The position numbers and the translations under genes were made by a program. Positions 31,375 through 40,585 of a stretch of 47,659 nt of DNA are shown here, in pieces. Under the pieces are notes generated by a model that was not told where the DNA came from, did not search any database, and was given only the letters and a program-made list of their open reading frames with translations. The DNA is from Streptomyces sp. JJ36 (GTDB lineage Bacteria; Actinomycetota; Actinomycetes; Streptomycetales; Streptomycetaceae). The stretch's first letter is position 1. The number at the start of each line of letters is the position of its first letter. The stretch spans positions 1-47,659 of the forward strand of contig NZ_JACYHE010000044.1 of NCBI RefSeq assembly GCF_021696945.1. Reading direction: 5' to 3'.

Positions 31375-32820
31375 ATGCTGGATGTGAGGCGACTGCAGGT
31401 CCTGCGCGCGGTGGTCACCAGCGGCACCGTCACCGCCGCCGCTGCCCACCTCGGCTACACACCGTCCGCCGTCAGCCAGCAGGTGGCGGCGCTGGAGAAA
31501 CAGGCCGGTACCGCTCTCCTCGAACGGGTCGGCCGCGGCGTGCGGCCCACCGCGGCCGGGCTGCTGCTCACCGAACACGCCGCTCTGATCAGCGCAGCGG
31601 TCGCCCGCGCGGAAACCGCTCTCGCCGACCTCCGCGCCGGACGCACCGGCAGCTTGTCGGTCCGTTACTTCGCCACGGCGGGCTCCACATTGGTGGCTCC
31701 CGCCCTGGCCCGGTTCCGGGCCGCACACCCCGGTGTGCGCGTCGACCTGGAACTCGCCGATCCCGGGGACCCGTCCTGGGAGGCGGTGCAGGACCGGGCC
31801 GATCTGGCCGTGGTCGTCCAGGCGCGTGACCGCGTCGGCGACGGCTTCCGCCTCGTCGGTCTTCTCAAGGACCCTTACGCCGCCGTACTGCCCCTCGGGC
31901 ACCCGCTCGCGGGTGAAGAGGTCATCGACCTGAACGAACTGTCCGGAGAGCAGTGGGTCGGCAGTGAGCCGCCCGGACCCTGCCTGGAACCGGTGACCGA
32001 CGCTTGTGCGGCGGCCGGCTTCAGCCCTGACGTCGTCATCCAAAGCGAGGACTACGCCACTGCGCAGGGCTTCGTCGCCGCCGGTCTCGGAGTCGGTCTG
32101 ATGCCGAGGCTGGGGCTGCGCAGCCGGCACCCCGGCGTCGTCGTACGCCCGGTCCGCAACCCCGAACCGGTACGGCTCATCGCGGCGGCCGTGCGGGAGA
32201 CCGCCCTTCAGCAGCCGGCTGCGCGCGGCCTGCTGGAGGCGCTGCGCGAGGCGGCCGCGGGTGACCTGCCCGGGGGCCCGGGGCGGCCTGAGCCAGGCCC
32301 GGACGTGCCCGGGCTCCGGACGGGCGGCAGGCCCGGCCGGGGGCCACACGCCACTGCGGCACGGGCCGGCGAGGACGGCGAGTACGGTCGCCGGGGGCAC
32401 CGTGCTGGTGGGGGCTTTCCCGGTCGTGCCGCCGGGTGCCGCCCGGCCCGGGCGGGGGCCGTCAGGCGTGCGGCCCCGGCCGGGGGCGCTGCCCACGCGG
32501 CCGCGGCGCCGGACGGAGTGTGCCGGGGCCACCGCGGCGGAGGGTGCCCACCAGGCCGGCCGTGCGCTGCAGAAACGGCGGCCAGCCGGGACCGTGGTGG
32601 CCAGATTCCCGCGGTGACTCCGGTAGCGGCCTCGCGCCAGGTGGGCGGCTTGGCAGGCGGTTGCGTGCGGGAGATGCACGGGCCGCTCGGGCAGGACGGA
32701 GGGTCCGTCCCGTCCTTGCGGGGCCCGATGGTGCGGAATGAGGCCGTTGATCCTGTCAACCTCCCGGGGGGCGCCGGGGCGTCCGTAGCCGCACTTGGTT
32801 CCGGTGCGCGGCGGCCTTGA
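31375..32820 (+). CDS. LysR-family regulator with an abnormal C-terminal extension
   Basis: 481 aa as read. Residues 1-60 are the HTH (LQVLRAVVTSGTVTAAAAHL, YTPSAVSQQVAALEKQAG) and ~90-295 the LysR substrate-binding domain (VRYFATAGSTLVAPALARF, GVGLMPRLGL). A normal LysR ends near residue 300. Here the last ~180 residues are Gly/Ala/Arg/Pro-rich without family features, suggesting the original stop was lost by a small indel near 32260 and the frame runs on by chance. It probably controls the divergent exporter. The regulator part is sound; the true end is uncertain. Confidence 0.8.
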   Translation: MLDVRRLQVLRAVVTSGTVTAAAAHLGYTPSAVSQQVAALEKQAGTALLERVGRGVRPTAAGLLLTEHAALISAAVARAETALADLRAGRTGSLSVRYFATAGSTLVAPALARFRAAHPGVRVDLELADPGDPSWEAVQDRADLAVVVQARDRVGDGFRLVGLLKDPYAAVLPLGHPLAGEEVIDLNELSGEQWVGSEPPGPCLEPVTDACAAAGFSPDVVIQSEDYATAQGFVAAGLGVGLMPRLGLRSRHPGVVVRPVRNPEPVRLIAAAVRETALQQPAARGLLEALREAAAGDLPGGPGRPEPGPDVPGLRTGGRPGRGPHATAARAGEDGEYGRRGHRAGGGFPGRAAGCRPARAGAVRRAAPAGGAAHAAAAPDGVCRGHRGGGCPPGRPCAAETAASRDRGGQIPAVTPVAASRQVGGLAGGCVREMHGPLGQDGGSVPSLRGPMVRNEAVDPVNLPGGAGASVAALGSGARRP

Positions 32821-33081
32821 GGAGGCAGGAACAGTCGTGGCGCTCCCTGTGGGCGCACACCCGGCGTGTGCCGTGCCGCTTCCTCGCAGTGCATCGAACG
32901 CGCCTGGTCACCGTCGACCCCGGCGGACACGAGTTCGACGACTACCCTCTGCAGGGCGTCGCCGGCAACCCGCCGTATCTGACTGCGCAGCGACTACGGG
33001 CAGGTCCTCTTCCTCACCCGCATCGCCGGCACTCCCGGCCCTGGCTCCGGCGGTAATCCTTCCGCACCGGCGCACAGCCCG

Positions 33082-33369
33082 GTGCAACGGGCACGCGCCG
33101 TCTATGGCGCCGTCGACGCAGTGGGCACCGGCACCGGCGGCAGCGGTGCTTTCTGGAGCGAGAAGACCCGCAAGGGCACTGACCGTGTCCCCTTGCAGTA
33201 TCCCTTCGGCGCTCCGCCGGTCGTGACCGCCACCGTGACCGGGGCCGGTTGGAGGGTCAACGACAACGTCCACGTTGCCGCCGTCGCCACCGACCATGCC
33301 GGCTTCCAAACCGGCGACCAGTTCGGCCAGCTCGACGACTGCCCCGTCCCCTTCCACGCCCTCGGCTGA
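33082..33369 (+). CDS. Fragment resembling an H-type lectin C-terminus
   Basis: 95 codons. The segment VPLQYPFGAPPVVTATVTGA followed by NDNVHVAAVATDHAGFQ has the alternating strands of H-type lectin domains, but the match is weak and by eye only. No ribosome binding site is evident. The stretch before it (32900-33080) contains pieces that read as protein in other frames, such as VDPGGHEFDDYPLQGVAG, so this may be the end of a decayed gene rather than a complete one. Confidence 0.35.
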   Translation: MQRARAVYGAVDAVGTGTGGSGAFWSEKTRKGTDRVPLQYPFGAPPVVTATVTGAGWRVNDNVHVAAVATDHAGFQTGDQFGQLDDCPVPFHALG

Positions 33370-33858
33370 CCGCCACCGGCCCCGCATTTCGCCATCGGGC
33401 CTGGGCCGCTTGGGCCACCGGCCCGGCCTGGCCCGCCACCCGCCCGGGTGTGGTGCTTGGGCCGGAGCTCGCCGACAGCCGCCGGATGCCTCGCCCCGGG
33501 TACAGGGCCGGCGGTGTGGGCGGCGCAAGCGGGGGGCCTGTATTGCGGTGCAGGCGCCCCCTGCCGCGCTCCCCGGCTGCGCGCCTCCCGTTTTGGCGCG
33601 GGGGCCGGCGGGCAGGCCCCGGGTTGTGGCGCGAGCGCTCCGGGTTGCCGGGCGTGGTGCCGGCCGCCGGGCCGGGGCGGTCGGCACAGGCGGCCGGGGC
33701 GGCCCGGTCCTCGACAGAGCGTCTGGCCATCGGTTACGACACGTCGGTGTCGTCCGGGTGCGGCTGGGCCGGCTGCGGATGGCATGCGCTTCTCCCGGTT
33801 TCCCGGTTTCCCGGTCTTCCGGTTTTGCGGCCCGGTGGCTGGGCCGTCTGGTATGGAG
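33370..33858. other. Gene-free stretch
   Basis: 489 bases with long but featureless open frames on both strands; no gene is supported. Four 8-bp tandem copies of TCCCGGTT (33793-33824, last two imperfect) lie just past the doxX-like stop. Confidence 0.5.
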
Positions 33859-34242
33859 TCAGCCGGTGAAGGACTGGGGGCCGAAGCGGCCCCATGCGAC
33901 GAAGACGGCCAGGGTGAGATAGACCAGGTCGGGGGCGGTCGTCGCGCTCTCGCCACGGCGGAGCCGCATGGTCACCGCACCGGTGAACAGCAGCACCAGG
34001 CCCGTGGCGGCCAGCGGCACCAGGACCGGCGCGATGTCGAGCACGGCGGGGGCCACCAGGCCCAGCGCGGCCAGGAGTTCCGCGGCACCGAGGGCCTTGA
34101 GTGCGCCGGGGCTGAAGTCCTCCACCCACCGGGCGGAGGTGCCCATGCCGGCCATCGTCTCCCGGGGCACGAACATCTTGGCACTCCCGAGCAGACAGAC
34201 GGCGGCCAGCAGCCCGGCGGCGATCCACAGCGCGAGGTTCAT
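33859..34242 (-). CDS. DoxX-family membrane protein
   Basis: 127 aa with four hydrophobic segments: LALWIAAGLLAAVCLLGSAKM, LKALGAAELLAALGLVAPAVL, VLVPLAATGLVLLFTGAV and APDLVYLTLAVFVAWGRF. GSAK in the first helix and the Glu in GAAELLAALG are typical of DoxX/SURF4-like proteins. These are linked to redox balance and thiol stress in actinobacteria. The second ATG of an ATG-ATG pair (34242) is taken because AAGGAG lies 6 bases before it. It is divergent from the AhpD-like gene and shares its ECF41-type promoter. Confidence 0.85.
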   Translation of the reverse strand: MNLALWIAAGLLAAVCLLGSAKMFVPRETMAGMGTSARWVEDFSPGALKALGAAELLAALGLVAPAVLDIAPVLVPLAATGLVLLFTGAVTMRLRRGESATTAPDLVYLTLAVFVAWGRFGPQSFTG

Positions 34243-34279
34243 CATCAGCTCCTTGATCTGGGTACGCCCGCATCCCTGG

Positions 34280-34306
34280 GACGAGACAGCGGCCCGGCCT
34301 GTGACG
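34280..34306 (-). promoter_or_regulatory. ECF41-type promoter for the doxX-like gene
   Basis: On the minus strand CGTCACA (34300-34306), 16 bases, then CGTC (34280-34283). It differs by one base from the TGTCACA-N16-CGTC consensus reported for ECF41 sigma factors, and lies ~38 bases before the start codon. Confidence 0.65.
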
Positions 34307-34352
34307 CCATCACTCCCGGGCGGCGGGGAGAGGTGGGTCACACCCGCCGTCG

Positions 34353-34379
34353 TGTCACCAAACGCGGGGCTGTCTCGTC
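34353..34379 (+). promoter_or_regulatory. ECF41-type promoter for the AhpD-like gene
   Basis: TGTCACC (34353-34359), 16 bases, then CGTC (34376-34379), ~51 bases before ATG 34431. The -10 region lies in a 13-base element (34369-34381) repeated exactly in inverted form at 34278-34290. Confidence 0.7.
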
Positions 34380-34430
34380 CCGGGGTGGCGGTGGCCACCG
34401 AGGCCACCGGGGCCGGGGGAGGAACCCGTC

Positions 34431-34900
34431 ATGGACGCGCGACTGGACTACCTGGCCCAGCCGGCCGCCGGCAGGATCCTCAGCCACTTCATGTCCGCCG
34501 GCAAGGAACTCAAGGACACGCCCCTGCCCGCCGCGACACAGGAGCTGGTGGCGCTGCGCGTGAGCCAGACAGGCGGCTGCGCCGCCTTCGGCCTGCACAC
34601 CGAGGAGCCGCCGCGGCCGGCGAGAGCCCGGTGCGGCTGAACCTCGTCGCGGCGTGGCGGGAGGCCACGGTCTTCACCGGGGCCGAGCGTGCCGCACCGG
34701 AGCCGGCGGAGCAGGGGACCCGGGTCACCGACGCGGGTGACGGGGTCAGCGACGAGGTGTGGGCGCGGGCCGCCGCGCACTACGACGAGGAGCAACTCGC
34801 CGCCCTGGTGATACTGGTGGCCTTCATGAACACGGCGAACCGCCTGAACATCATCACCCGGCGGCCGGCGGGGGACTACGTGGCCGGGCAGGCCCACTGA
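34431..34900 (+). pseudogene. AhpD/carboxymuconolactone decarboxylase-like gene, frameshifted
   Basis: The start at 34431 with GGGGGAGGA upstream reads MDARLDYLAQPAAGRILSHF, ELVALRVSQTGGCAAFGLHT and EE, then loses the family. The next frame continues GESPVRLNLVAAWREATVF and WARAAAHYDEEQLAALVIL to the natural end GDYVAGQAH at 34900. One missing G after GAGGAG (about 34608) would restore EEAAAAGESP and a ~155-aa protein. The redox motif CxxC is also lost (GCAAFGLHT instead of two Cys). In ECF41 regulons this family is the usual target gene, which fits the promoter seen here, but this copy is probably inactive. Confidence 0.85.
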
Positions 34901-35655
34901 CCGGTGGTCCCGGCGAGGGCCTGGCCCGGCGGTGCCGCCGGGGTGAGATGCCGGGGGCGTCCCCCATCGGCTCATCCCCGCGGCGCTGCCCGGGCGCGCA
35001 CGGCCCGGCCGCCTCCCGGGCGCCGGCCCAGGACCATCCTGCTCTGCGGGCCGCGAAGCGGCCGGTACCCGAAGAAGTGCGGCCCTCTCCGGGTCCTCAC
35101 CGCAGAACGTCTTCACACGCCCCGGAGCCATTCCGGCATCCGGCCCTGCTGCGCGGCCCCCCTTCGGCGCGGACCCGCGGCGGGGCCGGGTGGGGGCCGG
35201 GCCGGGGGCGTGCCGGAGGTGGGAGGGACGGTCTGCCGCCCCTTTCGGGACTTTCCTGGGCGGAAAGGGGGGGGCGGAGGTTGTCGCCGAGATCGGCCAG
35301 GGAGTTGAAAGGCGAGCCCCAGCTCGTTGTGCTCCGGGAATTCCAGTGTTGCTGAGAGATGGATGTCCGGTAGGTCGGTGAGGTTCACCTGGGCGGGGGC
35401 GTTGTGGTCACGAGTGGTGTTTCCAGCCGGTCTGGAGAGCCTTGTGATCAACGGTCATGGCGCCGGTGTTGCCGGTGCTGTCGCAGATGTCACGCTGCTT
35501 TGCCGGTCGCTGTTCGCTTCAGCGGGTGTTCTTTCTCGCTGCGGATGCGGGCGTGCGCTTTGCGCTGGTGGCGAGGTGACGGCGGTGGGTTCGAGCGCCT
35601 CGGTGCGTTGCCCGGTGTGGATTGTGTGTATGAGGGGGTCTTTTCTGCCGGTGGT
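34901..35655. other. Gene-free stretch with lower GC at its right side
   Basis: 755 bases. No gene is supported. A leftward frame around 35290-35450 (NLTDLPDIHLSATLEFPEHN) reads like protein but has no recognisable family and no proper end. The 35330-35650 part is less GC-rich than its surroundings. CCCCTTTC/GAAAGGGG at 35239-35270 can form a hairpin. Confidence 0.45.
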
Positions 35656-36729
35656 TCAGGTCTGTGGGGCCAGGCGGGGCCACGGGTGGCCGTGGGCCTT
35701 GCCGGCGGCGAGTGATGCGCGTACGGCGGTGCGCCAGTGTTTGCGGGGTGTGTAGCCGAGAGTGCGGGTGGCGTGATCGTTGCGGCAGTTCCAGTTCTCG
35801 GAGACGTGGACCAGGGAGCGGGTCAGGAACGGTGCCGGTCCGGGCAGGACGGGGTGCAACGTCTCCATCAGCCAGGCGAAGGCGTAGCCGGCGGTGTACG
35901 GAACGCTGAACGCCGGCCGGGGGCTTCCGGTCTCGTCGGCGATGAACTCGATCACCTCGCGGGCGGTGGGCACGGTCGGGCCGACGATGTTGAACGATTC
36001 GTAGTCGTCGAGGTGCTCGGCGGTGGCGGCCAGGGCGAACGCCTCGCCGAGGTCGGTGTCGGCGACCAGCGGCAGCCGGGCGCGGCCACCGGCGAGCCAG
36101 GGCACCAGCCGGGTGCGCAGCCGGGGTACCAGGGCGGGCACCATGCCGAGGGCGTTGCCGGCGCCGGCGAAGTGGCCGAGGCGCATGGTGACCATCTGGG
36201 TGCCGCGGCCGCTGTGGCGGCGCATGTGCGCGTCGAGGTCGATCAGCAGGTCCAGGTGGGGCCAGAAGCCGGTGCGGCGGGTGGGTGCGAAGTCGTCGAC
36301 GGGCTGGTCGCCGGTGGGCCGGGCGGCGACGGCGACGGTGCTGGTCTGGATGAAACGGTGTACGCCGCTGCTGATCGCCCGGTCGAGGAGGTCGCGGGTG
36401 GGTTGGAAGAACTCCCGGCGCTCCTGCTCGGCGTGGCCCCAGAAGGCGCCCCAGGTGCCGGCGTGGCAGATCACGTCGATGCCGTCGACCACGGCCGCCC
36501 GGTAGTCGGCGTCGCGCAGGTCACCGGCGCGCACTTCACCGGTCATCCCTGCTGGTAGGCGTTCGGGGCGGCGGCAGGCGGCGACGAGGTCGACGTCGGC
36601 CCGGGTGGCGAGCGCGGTGATGATGGCGCGGCCGAGGAAGCCGGTGGCGCCGGTCACCAGCACGCGTCTGCGGTGCGGCGGGACCGGCAGGGCGTCGCTG
36701 CCGTCTGCCCCCTCGGCACGTGCGTTCAT
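35656..36729 (-). CDS. NAD-dependent epimerase/dehydratase family protein (extended SDR)
   Basis: 357 aa. The cofactor motif RRVLVTGATGFLGRAIITAL lies at residue ~22, followed by VRAGDLRD and ICHAGTWGAFWG. At the usual YxxxK position the sequence is GFWPHLDLLIDLDAHMRR, so the catalytic Tyr and Lys are not apparent. C-terminal ESFNIVGPTVPTAREVIEFI is typical of the family. ATG 36729 overlaps the stop of the upstream SDR gene by 4 bases. The pair is divergent from a TetR gene and was probably one operon controlled by it. Confidence 0.85.
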   Translation of the reverse strand: MNARAEGADGSDALPVPPHRRRVLVTGATGFLGRAIITALATRADVDLVAACRRPERLPAGMTGEVRAGDLRDADYRAAVVDGIDVICHAGTWGAFWGHAEQERREFFQPTRDLLDRAISSGVHRFIQTSTVAVAARPTGDQPVDDFAPTRRTGFWPHLDLLIDLDAHMRRHSGRGTQMVTMRLGHFAGAGNALGMVPALVPRLRTRLVPWLAGGRARLPLVADTDLGEAFALAATAEHLDDYESFNIVGPTVPTAREVIEFIADETGSPRPAFSVPYTAGYAFAWLMETLHPVLPGPAPFLTRSLVHVSENWNCRNDHATRTLGYTPRKHWRTAVRASLAAGKAHGHPWPRLAPQT

Positions 36730-37550
36730 GCGGCCGGGCCCGTCGGCCGGGCCTGGGCCTCGCGTGCTGCGTGGACCCGGGCCGCCTTCTCCATCAGCCG
36801 ACCGTTCAGCCGGACGGACATCCGGCGGGGGATCGCTTTGAGCAGCGCGGAGATCACCGGCCCGGGAATGATCACCGGCCGGCCGGCCCGGAGCGCGCGC
36901 AGGGCTCGGCGCACCGCCAGGGCAGGGGGCTGCAGCGGGCCGGGCAGGTCCTTACGGTCCAGGCCGATCGCGTCGACGATCGGGGTGTCGACGTTGGCCG
37001 GGACGAGCACGGTGACGTGCACCCCCGCCGGCGCCAGCTCCTCGTGCAGCGCCTCACCGAGGTGCAGGACGTAGGCTTTCGCCGCGCCGATGTGCGCCAT
37101 CCACGGCATGCCGTGGCGTCCACCGCTGGCCGAGGTCAGCACGATGCCGCCCCGGCCCCGCGCGACCATGCGGGGCCCGAGGGCACGGGTGAGCACCATA
37201 GGGGTGCTCGCGTGCAGCGTGAACGCCCGCTGCAGGTCGACGGGGTCGGTGTCGAGGAATGCCCCGGGCCGGGCGCTGCCGGCGTTGGACACCAGCAGGC
37301 CCACGTCAAGGTCGGCGACAGCCTCGACGACGGCGGAGGCCCCGGCGGGCAGGGACAGGTCGGTCACCACCACCCGATGGGAGACGCCGTGTTCGGCGGA
37401 CAGCCGCCGGCCCAGCTCGTGGAGCAGGTCACCGCGGCGGGCGACGAGCACGACGTGCAGGCCCTGCGCGGCGAGGTGCTCGGCGAACGCGCGCCCGATC
37501 CCGGAGGAGGCGCCGGTGACGAGGGCCCACGGCCCATAATGCTGAATCAT
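36726..37550 (-). CDS. Short-chain dehydrogenase/reductase family protein
   Basis: 274 aa. Cofactor motif ALVTGASSGIGRAFAEHLAA, Asp in VVVTDLSLPAG, NAG in LVSNAGSARPG and Ser in VLTSASGG are present. The YxxxK position reads AHIGAAKAYV, where Ile replaces the catalytic Tyr while Lys is kept. The C-terminal ~40 residues form a basic amphipathic tail seen in membrane-associated SDRs. ATG 37550 (MIQHYGPWALVTGA) is chosen over an upstream start that would overlap the TetR promoter. First gene of a two-gene operon. Confidence 0.87.
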   Translation of the reverse strand: MIQHYGPWALVTGASSGIGRAFAEHLAAQGLHVVLVARRGDLLHELGRRLSAEHGVSHRVVVTDLSLPAGASAVVEAVADLDVGLLVSNAGSARPGAFLDTDPVDLQRAFTLHASTPMVLTRALGPRMVARGRGGIVLTSASGGRHGMPWMAHIGAAKAYVLHLGEALHEELAPAGVHVTVLVPANVDTPIVDAIGLDRKDLPGPLQPPALAVRRALRALRAGRPVIIPGPVISALLKAIPRRMSVRLNGRLMEKAARVHAAREAQARPTGPAA

Positions 37551-37603
37551 GGTTTGGACGCTAGTACAAACGCCGGTCCATGCCAAGTGGTAGCGTGGAA
37601 CCC

Positions 37604-38203
37604 ATGAGAACGCCACCCCCGGACCTGACCGACCGGCTCTTGAACGCCAGCGCGGAGCTGCTACGCACAGAAGACCCTCCGCAGCTGACCGAGGCCGCCC
37701 GGCTGGTGGGAGTGGCCCGGGCGACCCTCTACTACTACTTCGCCGGGCGGGAGGACCTCCTGGCGTTCATCCTGGCCGCACACGTACGCGAAGGCGGGCA
37801 GCTCATGGCGGCTGCCGACGACGAAGCACTGCCCGCCCCCGACCGGCTGCGCGCCGTACTCACCGCGATGTGCAGCTACCTGGGCACCCGCCCCTTCGTG
37901 TGCACCGGTCTACTCACCGCCGCCGGCGCGGGCGGGCGCATGCACGAGGTGCTCGCCGCCAACGACGCTGTCATCGGCGCGCACCTACGCCGGATACTCC
38001 AGGAAGGCCTGAACGCCGGCACACTCGGCGACACCCCCCAGCCCAGCCTCGACGCCACCGACATCGCCGACGCCGCCAACGCCGCCATGGGAGCCATCCT
38101 GCTCGCCGTACTCGGACGAGCAGCAGCCACGCTCAACACCACCGAGCCCGACTTCGCCACGAAGGCCGCAGCACGCGTCGTGGACGGACTACGCGCACGC
38201 TGA
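37604..38203 (+). CDS. TetR-family regulator
   Basis: 199 aa. N-terminal HTH: LTDRLLNASAELLRTE, QLTEAARLVGVARATLYYYF and AGREDLLAFIL. The C-terminal ligand domain is of the common type. ATG 37604 is preferred; the ATG at 37580 lies inside the probable operator. The 53-base gap to the SDR contains TGGAC (37555-37559) and GTCCA (37576-37580) as separated inverted half-sites. Confidence 0.88.
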   Translation: MRTPPPDLTDRLLNASAELLRTEDPPQLTEAARLVGVARATLYYYFAGREDLLAFILAAHVREGGQLMAAADDEALPAPDRLRAVLTAMCSYLGTRPFVCTGLLTAAGAGGRMHEVLAANDAVIGAHLRRILQEGLNAGTLGDTPQPSLDATDIADAANAAMGAILLAVLGRAAATLNTTEPDFATKAAARVVDGLRAR

Positions 38204-39650
38204 ACAGCACAACTCGACGACAAACTCCCGCCCGAGGCGGCCGCACCGGCCGGCTACGGCATGGTCAAAGACGCCGCGACCGGCGCGCGGCCGGTCGGCG
38301 GCACGGAGACCGGCCGCGCGCAGGACGGACGGCGCTCGGCCAGCCCCCCGGCCCGCCGCGCCGTCGACGAATCTCCTTCCCGAGGCCGGCGAGCGGGCGG
38401 ACGGGCACCGGGACCCGCTCGCGCCCTGACCGCGAGCGTGGGACGGATCTCCCCTGCTGCCCAAAGAGATTGCAGCACCGCCCGGGAGCCCGGCGCTGCA
38501 CGCGCCGCGCCGCCCTTCAGCCCGAAGGCCCGCCCGACCCACGGACCCGCTGTGCGACTGGAGCCGGTCACCCGCGCCCGCCGGCATCGAGGTGCAGGAT
38601 CCGGCCGAACTCGCCGACGCACACAGCCCCCTGACCGCAGCCCACACGCCGGCCACAGCCGGGGACGCGGGCGCCGAGGCGTCGGCGGCGGTCGTGAACC
38701 GCCTGGTGGCCACCGCGCCGGCCGCTCGGACCACGGACGTGCCCGCGGCCCCGGCCGCACTCGGCGGACCCGTCCTGACAGGCCTTCCACCTCAACGCGG
38801 CTGCGGCGGCCACCCCCCTGCCCGGCCCCAGCCTTTCCCACGCCGTCGCCCCCGCCCTCCGACTGCACCACCCCACGCCCGCCACACCGCAGGCGAGCCG
38901 GTGAAGGCAGCAGGCAAGGTGCGGAACGAAGAGGCGGTGCGCCGCTTCGCCCGGCGACGCCCTGCTCGAGCTACACGCGGAGGCCTGGCGCCGGCCTGCC
39001 GGGACTGCGGACCTCGGCGAGGAGACTGCACGGCACCCCGGCCCACCGCAGCCCGCCGCCCTCATCCGCCCCACCGAACACTCAGCAAGCGGGCAGGAGA
39101 GGGACGGCCCGCCGCCGACAGAACCCGTACGCGCCCCGGGCTGCCTGCCCGACTACGCCGCCTGCCCGGCCCGCACCGCCGGCACCATGCCCGAGGACGT
39201 CCTCAGCCTCCTCGACGCCACCCTGGCCGCGGGCGCCGCCAAGCCGCCATCGGCACCCGCCTGCCCGCCCCGCACCACCACGCCCCCGACTTCCCGCCGC
39301 CCACCCCGACGTACTCCCTCACCCCCGGCTGCCCCTCACCGACCCGCTGCTACTCGCCGCGCCGGACCGGCCCGCCGCTACTCGCCGCGCTGCGGCCCGG
39401 CGTCGGCGGCCCGGTCGAGCACCTGGCGCACCCCCTGACCGCCGACCCCTACGCCCTGGGCCACCCGGCCCCAGCTCCTCGCCGGCATCGCGGCCGGCCC
39501 AGGCCGCCCGGCCGCCGTCTCCTGGCCCCTCACAATCCTGGCCTGGCGCCTGGACCCGGCCCGGGGAGACATGACCGCTGGCTGCCTGCGCTTCACGCCC
39601 ACCGCGCTGCGGCCGGCCGGGAGCCCCGCACCTCGGAAGGGATACCTCTC
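38204..39650. other. Decayed or non-coding stretch
   Basis: 1447 bases without an intact gene. Short protein-like snippets appear in changing frames (QLDDKLPPEAAAPAGYGMVK just after the TetR stop; MPEDVLSLLDATLAAGAA near 39190), as expected for old gene remains. Longer open frames are Arg/Pro-rich and show no family signature. Confidence 0.5.
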
Positions 39651-40010
39651 ATGTCTGCTTCTCGTGTGAGCCGTCTGGCGGCCACCGTGTTCGTCCTGGC
39701 GGCCGTGGCCCTGACCGGTCCCACTGCCGGTACGGCCGCCGCCGTGCCCTCGGAGAAGTGCCCGGAAGGGTAGGTGTGCTTCTGGTCCGGGGGAGAACTA
39801 CACCGGAACCATGAGGGTCTACAACAACCCCCGACGCCACCACTGCGACCCGGTCGAAGGCGGCCCCGCGCGCTCTGTGTGCAACAACGACGACGAGTCC
39901 TGAAGCTTCTCCCACGACACCAGCTGCCGCGCCTGGGCCTCCACCCTCGCCCCCGGCGAGGCGAACACCCGGGACCGCGTCTTCAGCTGGCAGGGACCCC
40001 CCGCCACACA
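39651..40010 (+). pseudogene. Secreted peptidase-inhibitor I36-like protein, with stops and a frameshift
   Basis: ATG 39651 with GGAAGGGA upstream starts a clean Sec signal (LAATVFVLAAVALTG, cleavage near TAAA). The mature part then breaks: CPEG is followed by TAG (39771-39773) where the family has Trp. An extra G in the run at 39789-39793 shifts the frame, after which NYTGTMRVYNNPRRH and ARSVCNNDDES read on. A TGA (39901-39903) again replaces Trp before SFSHDTSCRAWASTLAPGE. The family pattern CPxGxVCxW...C.W...LxPG is plain once repaired. The end is no longer definable. Confidence 0.8.
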
Positions 40011-40585
40011 CCCCTGCACAGAGCCGGGCAGCCGAAGCGCACCGCTGCCCGGCGCAAGGACCTGCGCCCGCCCCGCACCCCGCCCCCCGGGCATGCGGGG
40101 CGGGCCCCCCGCCCGGTCCCCGCCGCCCGGCGCGGACCGGGCTCACGCGCGAGACCCCCCTCGCGAGGGCTGCCCGGCCCTGGCCCACCCTCGTGCGGCC
40201 CGCGCCGCTCCCGGCCCGCCACGCCCTGTTCGCGGCCGCCGCGGCCGTCGCTGCACGGGGACGCCGCCGGCCGGGCCCTGGACGCGTCCAACGGGGCGCT
40301 GATCGACCTCGTCCGCGACATCGGCACCGGCCACGCCGACGCCTACGGCGCCGCGGACCGCATCCGCTCGTGGCGCCTGCCGTAACCGAGGCCCGTGCAG
40401 GCGGGCGACCACCTACGGGGTCATCCGCTGGCCACCCCTTCTCCGCCCTTGGCCGGTGCCGCAGACGCGGCCGCGGCTCGGTGCAGGTCAGACGGAAACG
40501 GCCTCAGGCGGTATCGCGGCTCCCGGCGTCGTTCGCTGGGCCGGCCGGGGCGTGAGGGACCAGAACCGGGACAGGCACCGGGGAG

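Noticed and set aside
38592..39773. 393-codon plus-strand open frame
   Set aside because: Composition is Arg/Pro-rich with no domain and it runs into the signal peptide region of the I36-like pseudogene in the same frame only by chance.
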